From contig NZ_CP073754.1 of NCBI RefSeq assembly GCF_018734325.1, positions 124,001 to 188,000 on the forward strand: a stretch of 64,000 nucleotides of DNA, in the 5' to 3' direction. Under the pieces are notes generated by a model. The model was not told where the DNA came from and did not search any database. It was given only the letters and a program-made list of their open reading frames with translations. Positions 29,372 through 39,706 of the stretch are shown here, in pieces. Within the stretch, counting starts at the first letter, position 1. The number at the start of each line of letters is the position of its first letter. The DNA comes from Methylomonas paludis. GTDB lineage: Bacteria > Pseudomonadota > Gammaproteobacteria > Methylococcales > Methylomonadaceae. A program made the position numbers and the translations under genes.

Positions 29372-30760
29372 ATGCGCTTATCCCCACAATTATTTAGATG
29401 TAAATCGGTAGCAGCCTTTACCGCTGCAGAAAACCGTTTGAAGCAAACCTTAACGGCTAGAGATTTAATCGTATTAGGGGTGGGGGCTATTATTGGTGCC
29501 GGCATTTTTGTACTAACCGGTATAGCGGCGGCCAAATATGCCGGGCCGGCTATCATAGTGTCATTTATGCTGGCCGGCATCGCCTGTGCTTTGGCGGCAT
29601 TGTGCTACAGCGAATTGGCTGCCATGATCCCGGTATCCGGCAGTGCCTATAGTTACGCTTATGCCACCCTCGGCGAGCTGATGGCCTGGATTATAGGCTG
29701 GGACTTGGTTTTGGAATATGCGCTGGCCAGCAGCACTGTGGCCATAGGTTGGGCCGGCTATTTAACCAGTTTTTTAAATTCTGTCGGCATCCATCTGCCC
29801 GAATTCTTAACCACCGCCTATCTGGCTAATCCTGCCACTGGTTTCATAAACTTACCGGCAGCCTTAATCATATTACTACTTACCGGATTATTGATAGTCG
29901 GTATTCGCCAGTCGGCAAGCTTTAATTTCGTTATGGTACTGATAAAGCTAACCGTGATAATTGTGTTTATTATTGCCGGAAGCGGACATATTCACAGCGA
30001 AAATTGGGCAGACTTTGCCCCTTTTGGTTTTAGTGGGGTATTAACCGGTGCCGGAGTGATATTTTTTGCCTATATAGGTTTCGATGCCGTTTCCACGGCA
30101 GCTCAGGAAGCCATCAATCCCGAAAAAGATGTGCCGTTAGGCATCATCGCTTCGCTCTTGACTTGTACCCTATTGTATATCCTGGTGGCCGCAGTACTCA
30201 CCGGCATTGTTTCTTATACGCAATTAAATGTGCCTGCACCCATAGCCTTAGCCGTCGATTTTACCGGCATGTTTTGGTTGTCGCCGATTATCAAATTAGG
30301 CGCGATAGCCGGTTTAACCTCGGTTATGCTGGTGTTACTGATGGGGCAAAGTCGCATCTTTTATGCAATGTCTAAGGATAAATTATTGCCGCCGCTATTT
30401 GCCCAGGTTCATCCAAAATTTCAAACGCCGCATCTATCCACTTTACTGGTGGGCGTAGCCGTTGCACTATTGGCAGGATTCATGCCCATAGAAAAATTGG
30501 GCGAACTGGTTAGTATTGGTACTTTATTCGCTTTTGTGTTGGTTTGCGGCGGGGTTTGGGTGTTACGGGTCAGTCATCCGGAACTGCCCCGACATTTTAA
30601 ATGTCCGGCAGTGCCCTATGTGCCCTTGGCCGGTATCCTGGTATGTCTGGGCTTAATGGCAGGTTTACCGTTTGATACCTGGGTACGCTTGTTTGTCTGG
30701 TTATTACTGGGATTTGTGATTTACTTTGGCTATGGCATAAAACATAGTGAGCTGCACTAA
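29372..30760 (+). CDS. APC-superfamily amino acid permease
   Basis: 462 residues with about twelve membrane spans. The N-terminal LTARDLIVLGVGAIIGAGIFVLTG is the hallmark of the APC family. The GxGxxG-like stretch in the first span, and GWDLVLEYALASS and FFAYIGFDAVSTAAQEAINP further on, match the cationic amino acid transporter/YfnA subgroup. The substrate cannot be read from the sequence. A ribosome-binding site GGAACAGG precedes the ATG. Confidence 0.88.
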   Translation: MRLSPQLFRCKSVAAFTAAENRLKQTLTARDLIVLGVGAIIGAGIFVLTGIAAAKYAGPAIIVSFMLAGIACALAALCYSELAAMIPVSGSAYSYAYATLGELMAWIIGWDLVLEYALASSTVAIGWAGYLTSFLNSVGIHLPEFLTTAYLANPATGFINLPAALIILLLTGLLIVGIRQSASFNFVMVLIKLTVIIVFIIAGSGHIHSENWADFAPFGFSGVLTGAGVIFFAYIGFDAVSTAAQEAINPEKDVPLGIIASLLTCTLLYILVAAVLTGIVSYTQLNVPAPIALAVDFTGMFWLSPIIKLGAIAGLTSVMLVLLMGQSRIFYAMSKDKLLPPLFAQVHPKFQTPHLSTLLVGVAVALLAGFMPIEKLGELVSIGTLFAFVLVCGGVWVLRVSHPELPRHFKCPAVPYVPLAGILVCLGLMAGLPFDTWVRLFVWLLLGFVIYFGYGIKHSELH

Positions 30761-30790
30761 TTCGGCAATCGCTCCGCCAAGATCGGTTGT

Positions 30791-30810
30791 TTACACCGGG
30801 TGCGGTGTAA
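30791..30810. promoter_or_regulatory. Inverted repeat, possible operator or enhancer site
   Basis: TTACACC-N6-GGTGTAA, 7-bp arms, total 20 bp. Its centre is about 32 bases upstream of the centre of a second perfect palindrome. Both lie about 85-120 bases before a -24/-12 promoter, the usual place for enhancer-binding protein sites. Confidence 0.4.
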
Positions 30811-30822
30811 TACACACTATTG

Positions 30823-30842
30823 ATTGGTTTAATTAAACCAAT
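30823..30842. promoter_or_regulatory. Perfect 20-bp palindrome, possible enhancer site
   Basis: ATTGGTTTAATTAAACCAAT reads the same on both strands over all 20 bases. It is centred about 85 bases upstream of the -24 element at 30917. I do not recognise the binding protein. Confidence 0.5.
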
Positions 30843-30916
30843 GGCATCAGTGAAGTATTTTTTATCGAAAGCCAGTTATTCATTAACACTATGATTTTTA
30901 ATGGTAAAAAATGCTA

Positions 30917-30932
30917 TGGCACGCAAATGGCT
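30917..30932 (+). promoter_or_regulatory. Sigma54 (-24/-12) promoter
   Basis: TGGCACGCAAATGGCT: the -24 half TGGCACG is an exact match to the sigma54 consensus. GG at 30918-30919 and GC at 30930-30931 have the required ten-base spacing. A transcript would start near 30943, about 32 bases before the ATG of the small open frame at 30975. Confidence 0.65.
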
Positions 30933-30974
30933 TAATTTTAAGCGTGTACATCATCACTAAAAGAGGTGATAAAA

Positions 30975-31139
30975 ATGAACAAATCCAGTCATTGCTACAA
31001 AGATATTCTGGTTAGTTTCCTAGTGATATCAGGCGTGCTCAGTTTCATGTCCGGTGAGTTTATTATCTCCACGGCATTGTTCTGTGCTTCATCCTTATTC
31101 AGCACTATTAATTTAGGAGGTGATGCCATTCCCAGTTAA
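30975..31139 (+). CDS. Small hydrophobic protein behind a sigma54 promoter
   Basis: 54-residue frame, beginning MNKSSHCYKD. It has two short hydrophobic stretches (about residues 11-24 and 28-44) and a C-terminal GGDAIPS. AGAGGTGAT at 30962-30970 is a good ribosome-binding site. It is bounded by a strong promoter match upstream and a perfect terminator hairpin downstream, so it looks like an independent transcription unit. I do not recognise the family. It could be a membrane peptide or a translated leader of a regulatory RNA. Confidence 0.6.
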   Translation: MNKSSHCYKDILVSFLVISGVLSFMSGEFIISTALFCASSLFSTINLGGDAIPS

Positions 31140-31192
31140 TGTGTAATTTTTCTCGTTGTTAAGGCAGTTACTACTATACTGCTTACTCTACA

Positions 31193-31226
31193 GCCTCTAC
31201 CTACGCTCCAGGTAGAGGCTTTTTTT
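31193..31226 (+). terminator. Rho-independent terminator
   Basis: Perfect 10-bp stem GCCTCTACCT / AGGTAGAGGC with a 7-base loop, then seven T residues. It ends the unit carrying the 54-residue protein. Confidence 0.9.
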
Positions 31227-31526
31227 ATGTCTGAAAAAATCTCTTTTAGGCATATATCCATCATTCAATTGCTGTACCCGTAAGCGTTGCAGACCATGGG
31301 CAGTAATTTTACTTGTACCCTAAAACCGATAGGGTTATAGTCAGCAACGAGGCTTATGGCCTTGATAAAAAATAATAAACTATTCATTGTCATTAGTTTT
31401 TATTAAACATAGCCGCAGAAAGTGTTGAGCGCCAGTAGCGGAGCAATCACAATCAAGCGCTTATTAATGCTGGTGACATTCTGAATCGCGACAAAAATAA
31501 TAATAAGTCATTTAGAGGAGGTACCC

Positions 31527-31733
31527 ATGTCTGGAATCATCGAACTCGCAATCTTGATGGTCGTCATAGCCTGTTTTGCATTTGCACCATTGGGTTATTT
31601 TATTTACCGGTATGTCGCCAAAAACGGAGAGCCGTTTGGGAATATAGAGCCTCACGGCGATAGCGAATCCGCTTTATTAAACGTGGTTGGCAAACTCATC
31701 AATAAGGTAAAAGGGTTGGTGTTAAAGAAATAA
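31527..31733 (+). CDS. Small single-span membrane protein, unknown
   Basis: 68 residues. One clear membrane segment at about residues 5-28 (IIELAILMVVIACFAFAPLG), then a polar middle and a lysine-rich amphipathic C-terminus (VGKLINKVKGLVLKK). AGAGGAGGT just before the ATG is a near-ideal Shine-Dalgarno, and a perfect terminator follows 18 bases after the stop. That makes a real, well-translated gene likely. I do not recognise it. Confidence 0.65.
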   Translation: MSGIIELAILMVVIACFAFAPLGYFIYRYVAKNGEPFGNIEPHGDSESALLNVVGKLINKVKGLVLKK

Positions 31734-31751
31734 GCGCCCAGCTTAGTGCGA

Positions 31752-31775
31752 AAAAGCCGGGGAAACCCGGCTTTT
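31752..31775. terminator. Bidirectional terminator
   Basis: AAAAGCCGGG-GAAA-CCCGGCTTTT: perfect 10-bp stem with a stable GAAA tetraloop. A and T runs flank it on both sides, between two convergent genes. Confidence 0.9.
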
Positions 31776-31784
31776 CATACCGGT

Positions 31785-32534
31785 TTAATGGTTGGAGCCA
31801 CAGGTAGGACAAGCGGGATTACGTTTCAGCCGCATGGTTTGCCATTCCATATTCAAGCCATCCAACAATAACAAACGGCCAGTCAGATTATCACCAATAG
31901 CCATGATTAATTTCATCGCTTCCAAAGCCTGAATACTGCCGATTATCCCGGTAATCGGGGCAACCACCCCATTGTGGGCGCAGTTTTGCAATTCCTCGCC
32001 CTCATTTTGATAGAGACAATTGTAACAAGGGCTATCATTCAGTCCGGGAGTAAATACGCTGACTTGTCCTTCAAAGCGAATAGCTGCACCCGACACCAGC
32101 GCTGTTTCGTTCATCACACAAGCCCTATTCACCGCAAAGCGCGTCGTAAAATTATCACTGCAATCCAGCACCACATCGGCGTGGCTTACCTCCTGCAGCA
32201 ACTGTTCACCCTGTAAGCGCACTTTATGAGCCTGAACCTTAATCTCAGGATTAATATTTTTTAAAGTGTTAAGGGTTGAAATGGCTTTATCCAACCCTAT
32301 ATCAACAGTGTGGTGAGCAATCTGACGTTGCAAATTACTTAAATCGACCTGATCGTCATCGTAAATACAGATGTGGCCGATGCCGGCTGCCGCTAAATAC
32401 ATGGCGGCTGGTGAGCCCAAACCGCCGGCCCCGACAATTAGCACTTTGGCGGCCAGTAGTTTTTGCTGACCGGCGATATCAATCTGCGGCAGCATGATTT
32501 GACGGCTATAACGAAGTAATTGTTGATCGTTCAT
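31785..32534 (-). CDS. moeB: ThiF/MoeB-family adenylyltransferase
   Basis: 249-residue E1-like enzyme that adenylates the C-terminal glycine of a small sulfur carrier such as MoaD or ThiS. The ATP loop GAGGLGSPA is near residue 38, the catalytic DCSDNFTTRFAVN stretch near 130, and zinc-site cysteines occur as CYNCLYQ and CPTC near the C-terminus. No rhodanese domain is attached. MoeB is the best call from length and motifs. ThiF remains possible because no molybdopterin or thiamine gene is adjacent. Convergent to the 68-residue gene and divergent from groES. Confidence 0.85.
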   Translation of the reverse strand: MNDQQLLRYSRQIMLPQIDIAGQQKLLAAKVLIVGAGGLGSPAAMYLAAAGIGHICIYDDDQVDLSNLQRQIAHHTVDIGLDKAISTLNTLKNINPEIKVQAHKVRLQGEQLLQEVSHADVVLDCSDNFTTRFAVNRACVMNETALVSGAAIRFEGQVSVFTPGLNDSPCYNCLYQNEGEELQNCAHNGVVAPITGIIGSIQALEAMKLIMAIGDNLTGRLLLLDGLNMEWQTMRLKRNPACPTCGSNH

Positions 32535-32577
32535 ATTGATGTAATGGCTGGATTAAGGCTAGATGATGCCAAAGTCC

Positions 32578-32605
32578 TTGACAGAGTGCAAAACCCGGAT
32601 ATTAT
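32578..32605 (+). promoter_or_regulatory. groESL promoter
   Basis: TTGACA at 32578-32583 and TATTAT at 32600-32605 are 16 bases apart. The last base of the -10 element is the first base of the CIRCE operator, so bound HrcA would occlude the start region. Confidence 0.6.
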
Positions 32606-32631
32606 TAGCACTCATTGCAGATGAGTGCTAA
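32605..32631. promoter_or_regulatory. CIRCE operator (HrcA site)
   Basis: TTAGCACTC-N9-GAGTGCTAA, a full match to the CIRCE consensus with the canonical nine-base spacer. It lies 43 bases upstream of the groES ATG and predicts HrcA repression of groESL. Confidence 0.95.
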
Positions 32632-32674
32632 TAAATTTTATAACCTTTTTATAATCTGAACATAGGAGATATTA

Positions 32675-32962
32675 ATGAATATTCGTCCGTTACATGACCG
32701 TGTTGTCGTAAAACGTGTAGAAGAAGAAACCAAAACTGCAGGCGGTATCGTCCTGCCGGGTTCTGCTGCTGAAAAGCCTAGCGAAGGTATCGTTCTGGCA
32801 GTGGGCGCTGGTAAACCTTTGGATAATGGTCAAGTGCGTGCGTTGGAAGTCAAAGTGGGTGATAAAGTTTTGTTCGGCAAATACTCTGGTTCTGAAGTCA
32901 AAGTTGGCGGCGAACAATACATCATCATGCGCGAAGAAGACATCTTGGGCATTTTAGCTTAA
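32675..32962 (+). CDS. groES: Co-chaperonin GroES
   Basis: 95-residue heptameric lid of the GroEL chaperonin. Begins [14 protein letters not shown], with the mobile loop [14 protein letters not shown] at about residues 17-31 and the C-terminal REEDILGIL. Preceded by a CIRCE-controlled promoter and AGGAGA ribosome-binding site; groEL follows after 67 bases. Confidence 0.98.
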   Translation: MNIRPLHDRVVVKRVEEETKTAGGIVLPGSAAEKPSEGIVLAVGAGKPLDNGQVRALEVKVGDKVLFGKYSGSEVKVGGEQYIIMREEDILGILA

Positions 32963-32969
32963 TTATTGA

Positions 32970-34670
<1,701 letters not shown>

Positions 34671-34700
34671 TCTCCGCTTAGCTGTAAAGCGTTAAAGCGA

Positions 34701-34731
34701 AGCCTCGTCGTGTTAGCGGCGGGGCTTTTTT
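34701..34731 (+). terminator. groEL terminator
   Basis: AGCCTCGTCG pairs with CGGCGGGGCT, using two G-U pairs, across a 6-base loop. A run of six T residues follows. Confidence 0.8.
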
Positions 34732-34780
34732 ATTGCTTGTTGGTTTTTGAGTAAGCATTTACTCTATTGAAAACTAGACA

Positions 34781-34922
34781 GCGTAGCCTCGATGCAACGC
34801 AGTGGAACAGAGGAACATCGCAGCAGATTGAGCCAAAAACGCGATGGTATGCATCGAAGACATTTTGTCAAATCACTAAAAAGCCGACACCTCGATTCCG
34901 CTATGCGGCATTAAGGCTACGC
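34781..34922. repeat. 142-bp REP-like element with inverted ends
   Basis: The left end GCGTAGCCTCGATGCAACG and the right end (read on the minus strand) GCGTAGCCTTAATGCCGCA are imperfect inverted copies of about 27 bp. The right end continues on that strand into GGAATCGAGG. The same words form the core of the tandem repeats near 42400. No transposase is encoded, and a 66-codon frame running through it is incidental. Best read as a paired REP/MITE-type element between groEL and the next gene. Confidence 0.7.
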
Positions 34923-35118
34923 AGAATAGTTAGATTTTTTGATAAGTCAAAAATAACAATGACATAGTCTTTATATTTGCAATTAAGGGACAAGATGGCG
35001 TAGTGTAATAAGTTACACAGCCGATGCAGGGGCTAGTTATAGTTAGCCCGGCTAAGATTTTTGGGGTTTGATCGGTAGCAAAACGGCCTATCTACCCGCT
35101 CAGACCAGTATTTGCCAC

Positions 35119-35859
35119 ATGTCCAATCAAAATTTTTCGGTACTGATAGCCGACGATAACGAACTCAACAGTTGGCTATTAACCGAGCAACTCAGCCAAT
35201 GGACAGACGACGTTACGGTTGCCAAGCACGGCAAGCAAGCTTGGCAATTGTTGCAGAACCGCAAATACAGCTTGATATTGCTTGATCTGCACATGCCATT
35301 TCTGAGCGGACTGGAGCTGATTAAAAAAGTCAGAAGCAGTGACAGCATAAATCTGCATACCATCAGTATCGCCATTAGCGCTGAAAACGCCGATGTGCGT
35401 CACGCCTTGCTCACAGCCGGTTATAACGATTGTTTGTTCAAGCCCATATTGTTAGAGAATTTACGCAGGATTTTACAACAATGGTTAGGGCTTGCCGGTG
35501 CGGATCTGCCAGCCTATTATGCCGCGCAAATTAGCCAAAAAACCCTATTTAAGCGGGAATTGGCTGAAAAGCTGCTGAACAGCCTTTTTACTGAAGTGCC
35601 GGAGAATCTGGCTGATATTCAGCAAACTTTGCAACAAAGAGATTATCTGCAAGCCTGGCAGTTTGCCCACAAATTGCAAGGCTCACTGGGTTTTTACGGA
35701 TTTCTGGATTTTTTGCCCATGCTGGAAAGTTTGCAGGAACATCTGCTGGTTCAGGAGGAAAATATGGCAAATATCACTCTGCATGCCCTGCAAACCCGAT
35801 TTGCCAGAGTAGAGCAGCACAAAGATCATATTCTCCACTTGGTCGCGAGTGAAGATTGA
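35119..35859 (+). CDS. Receiver-HPt two-domain signalling protein
   Basis: 246 residues from the ATG at 35119; the frame is open to 35068 with weaker starts. The N-terminal REC domain (about 1-125) has the acidic ADDNE, the phosphoacceptor aspartate in LLDLHMPFLSG and the lysine in FKPILLENL. The C-terminal HPt-like domain (about 150-240) has its histidine in AHKLQGSLGF. There is no output or kinase domain, so it can only relay phosphate or act as a sink. It ends base-to-base against the convergent fimV-like gene. Confidence 0.82.
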   Translation: MSNQNFSVLIADDNELNSWLLTEQLSQWTDDVTVAKHGKQAWQLLQNRKYSLILLDLHMPFLSGLELIKKVRSSDSINLHTISIAISAENADVRHALLTAGYNDCLFKPILLENLRRILQQWLGLAGADLPAYYAAQISQKTLFKRELAEKLLNSLFTEVPENLADIQQTLQQRDYLQAWQFAHKLQGSLGFYGFLDFLPMLESLQEHLLVQEENMANITLHALQTRFARVEQHKDHILHLVASED

Positions 35860-36915
35860 TTAAAGCAAGCGCTTAATCTCGTCCAGTAAGGCTAATGCCG
35901 TAGCTTGTTGGGCGAGGTTGCCTTTTGCTAAAACCTCGTTGGCAATTAATCTGGCAGCTGAGGTTTCACCCATATCCACATAAGCTTTGGCCAAATCAAT
36001 TTTGGTTTCCAATTCGTCATTATCGGTCAGATCAAAGCCATCGCTTACCGCGCCGGCATCAAAATTCTTGCTGGCCAGCAAAGCGTCCAAATCAAAATCA
36101 AAATCATCAGCATCGTCGACAGAGCTTACGGTATTGGCGGCGATATCATTGGGCTTAGCATCGCCTTGGTGCCGGTCAGGCCCAGACTCGAATTTAGCAG
36201 AGCGCGGAGAGGGGCTAGACTGCTTGCGCTGCCGCAGCAGCCAGACAGATGCCGTTAAACCAGCGGCCGCCAGTGCCCCAAACCATAGCTGTAAACTGCT
36301 TACCGCAACCGTATCCACAGTCGGCGGAGTTGGTGTCGGGCCAGGCTGCCGGGCGGCAAGTTGTTGATCTTTTTCAGACAAGGCTTGTTGTAAAACACTC
36401 AGCTGTTGTTCCAAATCCTGAATTTGGGTTTGAGCCGCTGCATCAGGTTCATGAGTTTGTGTGGCCGAGCTGCCGGGTTGAACCGCTAAATCCGGAATCT
36501 GCAAAATCACCCCAATTTGCAGCGAATTAATATCATCATGGTTAAAAGCTTGGGGATTGGCCTGATAAATCGCAGTAAATAATTGCTCAGCTGACTGGCC
36601 GCGTTCCCCGGCAATGCGCTTGGCTATCGCCGATAAGCTATCGGCCGGTCGGGTGGGGCCAAAACTATTGGTTTCAGGGTGAAAAGGATCGGCTGCCGGT
36701 TTATGGGCTATTTTTTTGACTTTAGGTCTCGATGCAGATGTTTTCAGCGGTTCATCATTTGCCTGATCAAGCGTCTCTGCTGCCAGTGCCGGCGGATTGT
36801 CAGGATTTCCAGACATATCGTCATCTGGCCCCAGTGCATATCCTGGTGCTGATACCAACAGCATCAACACCAGCACAGCGTTACGGATATTAGCCCCAGA
36901 CAACATCATGGCCAT
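35860..36915 (-). CDS. fimV: FimV-like inner-membrane/periplasmic protein
   Basis: 351 residues from the ATG at 36915, which follows the asd stop by 19 bases behind GAGAG. The TTG at 36933 is an alternative. Order: signal segment (about 8-27), a proline-rich low-complexity stretch, and a FimV/LysM-like region (about 85-150) ending LQIGVILQIPDL. A coiled coil (about 160-190), a membrane span near 212-230 and an acidic region (DDADDFDFDLD) follow. The protein ends in the conserved FimV C-terminal motif IDLAKAYVDMGETSAARLI. Much shorter than Pseudomonas FimV (around 900 residues). The asd-fimV adjacency is the same as in pseudomonads, which supports the name. Probably concerns polar localisation or type IV pili. 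Confidence 0.8.
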   Translation of the reverse strand: MAMMLSGANIRNAVLVLMLLVSAPGYALGPDDDMSGNPDNPPALAAETLDQANDEPLKTSASRPKVKKIAHKPAADPFHPETNSFGPTRPADSLSAIAKRIAGERGQSAEQLFTAIYQANPQAFNHDDINSLQIGVILQIPDLAVQPGSSATQTHEPDAAAQTQIQDLEQQLSVLQQALSEKDQQLAARQPGPTPTPPTVDTVAVSSLQLWFGALAAAGLTASVWLLRQRKQSSPSPRSAKFESGPDRHQGDAKPNDIAANTVSSVDDADDFDFDLDALLASKNFDAGAVSDGFDLTDNDELETKIDLAKAYVDMGETSAARLIANEVLAKGNLAQQATALALLDEIKRLL

Positions 36916-36934
36916 AGCAAACCCATCTCTCAAG

Positions 36935-37957
36935 TTACAGATAATCTTTGATCAGCAATTCGGCAATTTGCACACTGTTAAGAGCGGCACCTTTGCGAAC
37001 ATTATCGCCAACCACCCACAGATTAATACCGCTAGGCGCGGAAATATCTTCACGGATACGGCCCACAAATACCTCATCATGCCCGGCAGATTCAGTGACA
37101 GCCGTCGGATAGCCACCATCGACCCGCTCATCCAGTACCGTAACCCCAGGCGCTTTGCTTAATAATTCCCGCACCCGCTCGGCACTGATTTTTTGTTTGG
37201 TCTCAATATGCACCGCTTCGGAATGGCCGAAAAATACCGGCACCCGCACCGCAGTAGGGTTCACCAGAATCTCAGCATCGCCCAGAATTTTCCGGGTTTC
37301 CCAGACCATTTTCATTTCTTCCTTGGTATAGCCGTTATCCATAAACACATCAATTTGCGGCAATACATTAAAAGCAATCTGTTTAGGGTAGACATTAGCC
37401 ACAATTGGTTTAGCATTCAGCAGATTAGCGGTCTGGCTGGCCAATTCCTCAATTGCCTCCTTACCGGTGCCGGACACCGCCTGATAAGTGGCGACATTGA
37501 TGCGGCTGATGCCAACTGCATCATAAATCGGCTTTAAAGCCACCAGCATCTGGATAGTGGAGCAATTGGGATTGGCAATAATGCCGCGATTTTTATAATC
37601 GGCGACCTGGGCCGGGTTGACTTCCGGCACCACCAGCGGAATATCGTCGTCATAGCGAAATTGCGAAGTGTTATCAATGACCACACAGCCCGCTGCAGCT
37701 GCTTTAGGCGCATATTCGGCCGACACCGCCGCACCCGGCGAGAATAAGCCGATTTGAACTTTGGAAAAATCGAAATTGGCCAAATCTTCAATCACAATCG
37801 ACTCGCCGCGGAAGCCAATACGTTTACCAGCCGAGCGCTCACTGGCCAGTGCATACAATTTGCCGACCGGAAAATTGCGTTCTTCCAGAATGCTGATCAT
37901 GGTTTCACCAACAGCACCGCTGGCACCCACAACCGCAACATCATAAGTTTTTGACAT
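36935..37957 (-). CDS. asd: Aspartate-semialdehyde dehydrogenase
   Basis: NADPH-dependent reduction of aspartyl phosphate, the branch point to lysine/DAP, threonine and methionine. 340 residues. The N-terminal GASGAVGE nucleotide loop is near residue 11, the catalytic cysteine is in NPNCSTIQ near 131, and the conserved histidine region FGHSEAVHIE near 240. Closely follows leuB (four bases), suggesting one transcript. Confidence 0.96.
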   Translation of the reverse strand: MSKTYDVAVVGASGAVGETMISILEERNFPVGKLYALASERSAGKRIGFRGESIVIEDLANFDFSKVQIGLFSPGAAVSAEYAPKAAAAGCVVIDNTSQFRYDDDIPLVVPEVNPAQVADYKNRGIIANPNCSTIQMLVALKPIYDAVGISRINVATYQAVSGTGKEAIEELASQTANLLNAKPIVANVYPKQIAFNVLPQIDVFMDNGYTKEEMKMVWETRKILGDAEILVNPTAVRVPVFFGHSEAVHIETKQKISAERVRELLSKAPGVTVLDERVDGGYPTAVTESAGHDEVFVGRIREDISAPSGINLWVVGDNVRKGAALNSVQIAELLIKDYL

Positions 37958-37961
37958 AGAG

Positions 37962-39044
37962 TTAAACCCCTTTTAAAGCATTAAGCACCGCGTCACCCAT
38001 ACCGGAAGTACTGACCTTGGTCATACCCTCAGAGAAAATATCCGCGGTTCTAACTTTGGCATCCAGTGCAGCATTCACCGCTTGCTCAATTCGTTCAGCC
38101 GCCACATTCTCATTAAAGGTATAACGCAGCATCATTGCCACCGATAAAATGGTTGCCAAAGGATTGGCAATGCCTTTGCCGGCAATATCCGGAGCAGAGC
38201 CGTGGATAGGCTCGTACATACCTTTGGCATTGGCATCCAGCGACGCCGAAGGCAGCATGCCGATAGAACCGGTCAACATAGCGGCAATATCCGACAGAAT
38301 ATCGCCAAACATATTGGTGGTCACAATAACATCAAACTGTTTAGGCGCCCGCACTAATTGCATAGCGGCATTATCCACATACATATGGCTCAATTCGACA
38401 TCCGGATATTCCTTACCCACCTCAGTAACCACCTGCCGCCAAAGCTCAGTACATTCCAGGACATTGGCTTTGTCTACCGAACACAGCTTTTTATGGCGTT
38501 TTTGGGCAATTTTGAAAGCCGAATGCGCGATCCGCTTAATTTCTGAAACAGAATATATCTTGGTGTTAATCCCAACTTTTTCGCCATTTTCCAGGGTACG
38601 GATACCACGCGGCTGACCAAAATAAATACCGCCGGTCAATTCCCGGACTATCATCAAATCCAGGCCCGACACTACTTCCGGCTTTAAAGTCGAAGCATCA
38701 ACCAATTGCGGATATAAAATAGCCGGACGCAAATTGGAAAACAGGCCCAATTCCGAGCGAATGCCCAGTAAACCGCGTTCCGGACGCACAGCATGAGCCA
38801 GTGGTTCCCATTTCGGTCCGCCCACCGCACCCAGCAATACCGCATCGGCGTGTTTACACAAATTCAGGGTTTGTTGCGGTAATGGTGTGCCGAAAGCATC
38901 ATAAGCGGCGCCACCGATCAGGGCGTTATCAAACACCAGGCCCAGCTTCATATCGGTATTGACAAAACTCAACACTTTGATGGCTTCGGCAACAATTTCC
39001 GGGCCGATCCCATCACCGGCCAGTACTGCAATTTTTTTGGTCAT
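37962..39044 (-). CDS. leuB: 3-isopropylmalate dehydrogenase
   Basis: NAD-dependent oxidative decarboxylation in leucine synthesis. 360 residues. Begins with [14 protein letters not shown]. Substrate and NAD motifs include [10 protein letters not shown] near residue 135, [15 protein letters not shown] near 238, and [18 protein letters not shown] near 272. The glycine-rich C-terminal half and length fit LeuB rather than isocitrate dehydrogenase. Part of the leuC-leuD-leuB run. Confidence 0.97.
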   Translation of the reverse strand: MTKKIAVLAGDGIGPEIVAEAIKVLSFVNTDMKLGLVFDNALIGGAAYDAFGTPLPQQTLNLCKHADAVLLGAVGGPKWEPLAHAVRPERGLLGIRSELGLFSNLRPAILYPQLVDASTLKPEVVSGLDLMIVRELTGGIYFGQPRGIRTLENGEKVGINTKIYSVSEIKRIAHSAFKIAQKRHKKLCSVDKANVLECTELWRQVVTEVGKEYPDVELSHMYVDNAAMQLVRAPKQFDVIVTTNMFGDILSDIAAMLTGSIGMLPSASLDANAKGMYEPIHGSAPDIAGKGIANPLATILSVAMMLRYTFNENVAAERIEQAVNAALDAKVRTADIFSEGMTKVSTSGMGDAVLNALKGV

Positions 39045-39067
39045 TATTCTGTTCCTAATAAACGTAT

Positions 39068-39706
39068 CTATGCTTCTCTAAACAACCAGGGGGCTCGTTT
39101 AGCGCGTTCTAATTCATAAGCTTTAATCTTGTCCGCATATAACAACGACAAGGCAATGTCATCCAGGCCGTTCAATAAGCGGTAGCGGCGGTTTTCATCG
39201 ATGCTGAAAGTCAGTAAGGCTCCAGACGGTGTGGTGATAGTCTGACTTTGCAAATCAATGCTCAACTGATAACCAGAATTAATCTCGCCAAACAGCTGAT
39301 CAATTTGGGCAGCAGGCAAAATAATCGGCAAAATGCCGTTCTTAAAGCAGTTGTTATAAAAAATATCGGCAAAGCTCGGCGCAATAATGGCGCGAAACCC
39401 AAAATCTTCCAGTGCCCAGGGCGCATGTTCGCGTGACGAACCGCAACCGAAATTTTCTCGGGTCAGCAAAATCTGCGCCCCTTGATATTGCGCTTGATTC
39501 AACACAAATTCCGGGTTCAAAGGCCGATTGCTGCAATCCATTTCCGGTTCACCCCGGTCCAGATAGCGCCACTCATCAAACAAAAACGGCCCAAAACCGG
39601 CGCGGCGGATAGATTTTAAAAACTGTTTGGGAATAATGGCGTCAGTATCCACATTGGCTCTATCCAAAGGGGCTACCAGCGCGGTTAATTGGGTAAAGGC
39701 TTTCAT
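39068..39706 (-). CDS. leuD: 3-isopropylmalate dehydratase small subunit
   Basis: 212-residue swivel-domain subunit that completes the isopropylmalate isomerase active site with LeuC. The conserved [19 protein letters not shown] stretch is near residue 80, and the N-terminal [14 protein letters not shown] is typical. Overlaps leuC by four bases, which implies coupled synthesis of the two subunits. Confidence 0.97.
   Translation of the reverse strand: MKAFTQLTALVAPLDRANVDTDAIIPKQFLKSIRRAGFGPFLFDEWRYLDRGEPEMDCSNRPLNPEFVLNQAQYQGAQILLTRENFGCGSSREHAPWALEDFGFRAIIAPSFADIFYNNCFKNGILPIILPAAQIDQLFGEINSGYQLSIDLQSQTITTPSGALLTFSIDENRRYRLLNGLDDIALSLLYADKIKAYELERAKRAPWLFREA

Noticed and set aside
34767-34967. 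66-codon plus-strand open frame
   Set aside because: It runs through the REP-like element and has no ribosome-binding site; its composition follows the repeat, not a protein.
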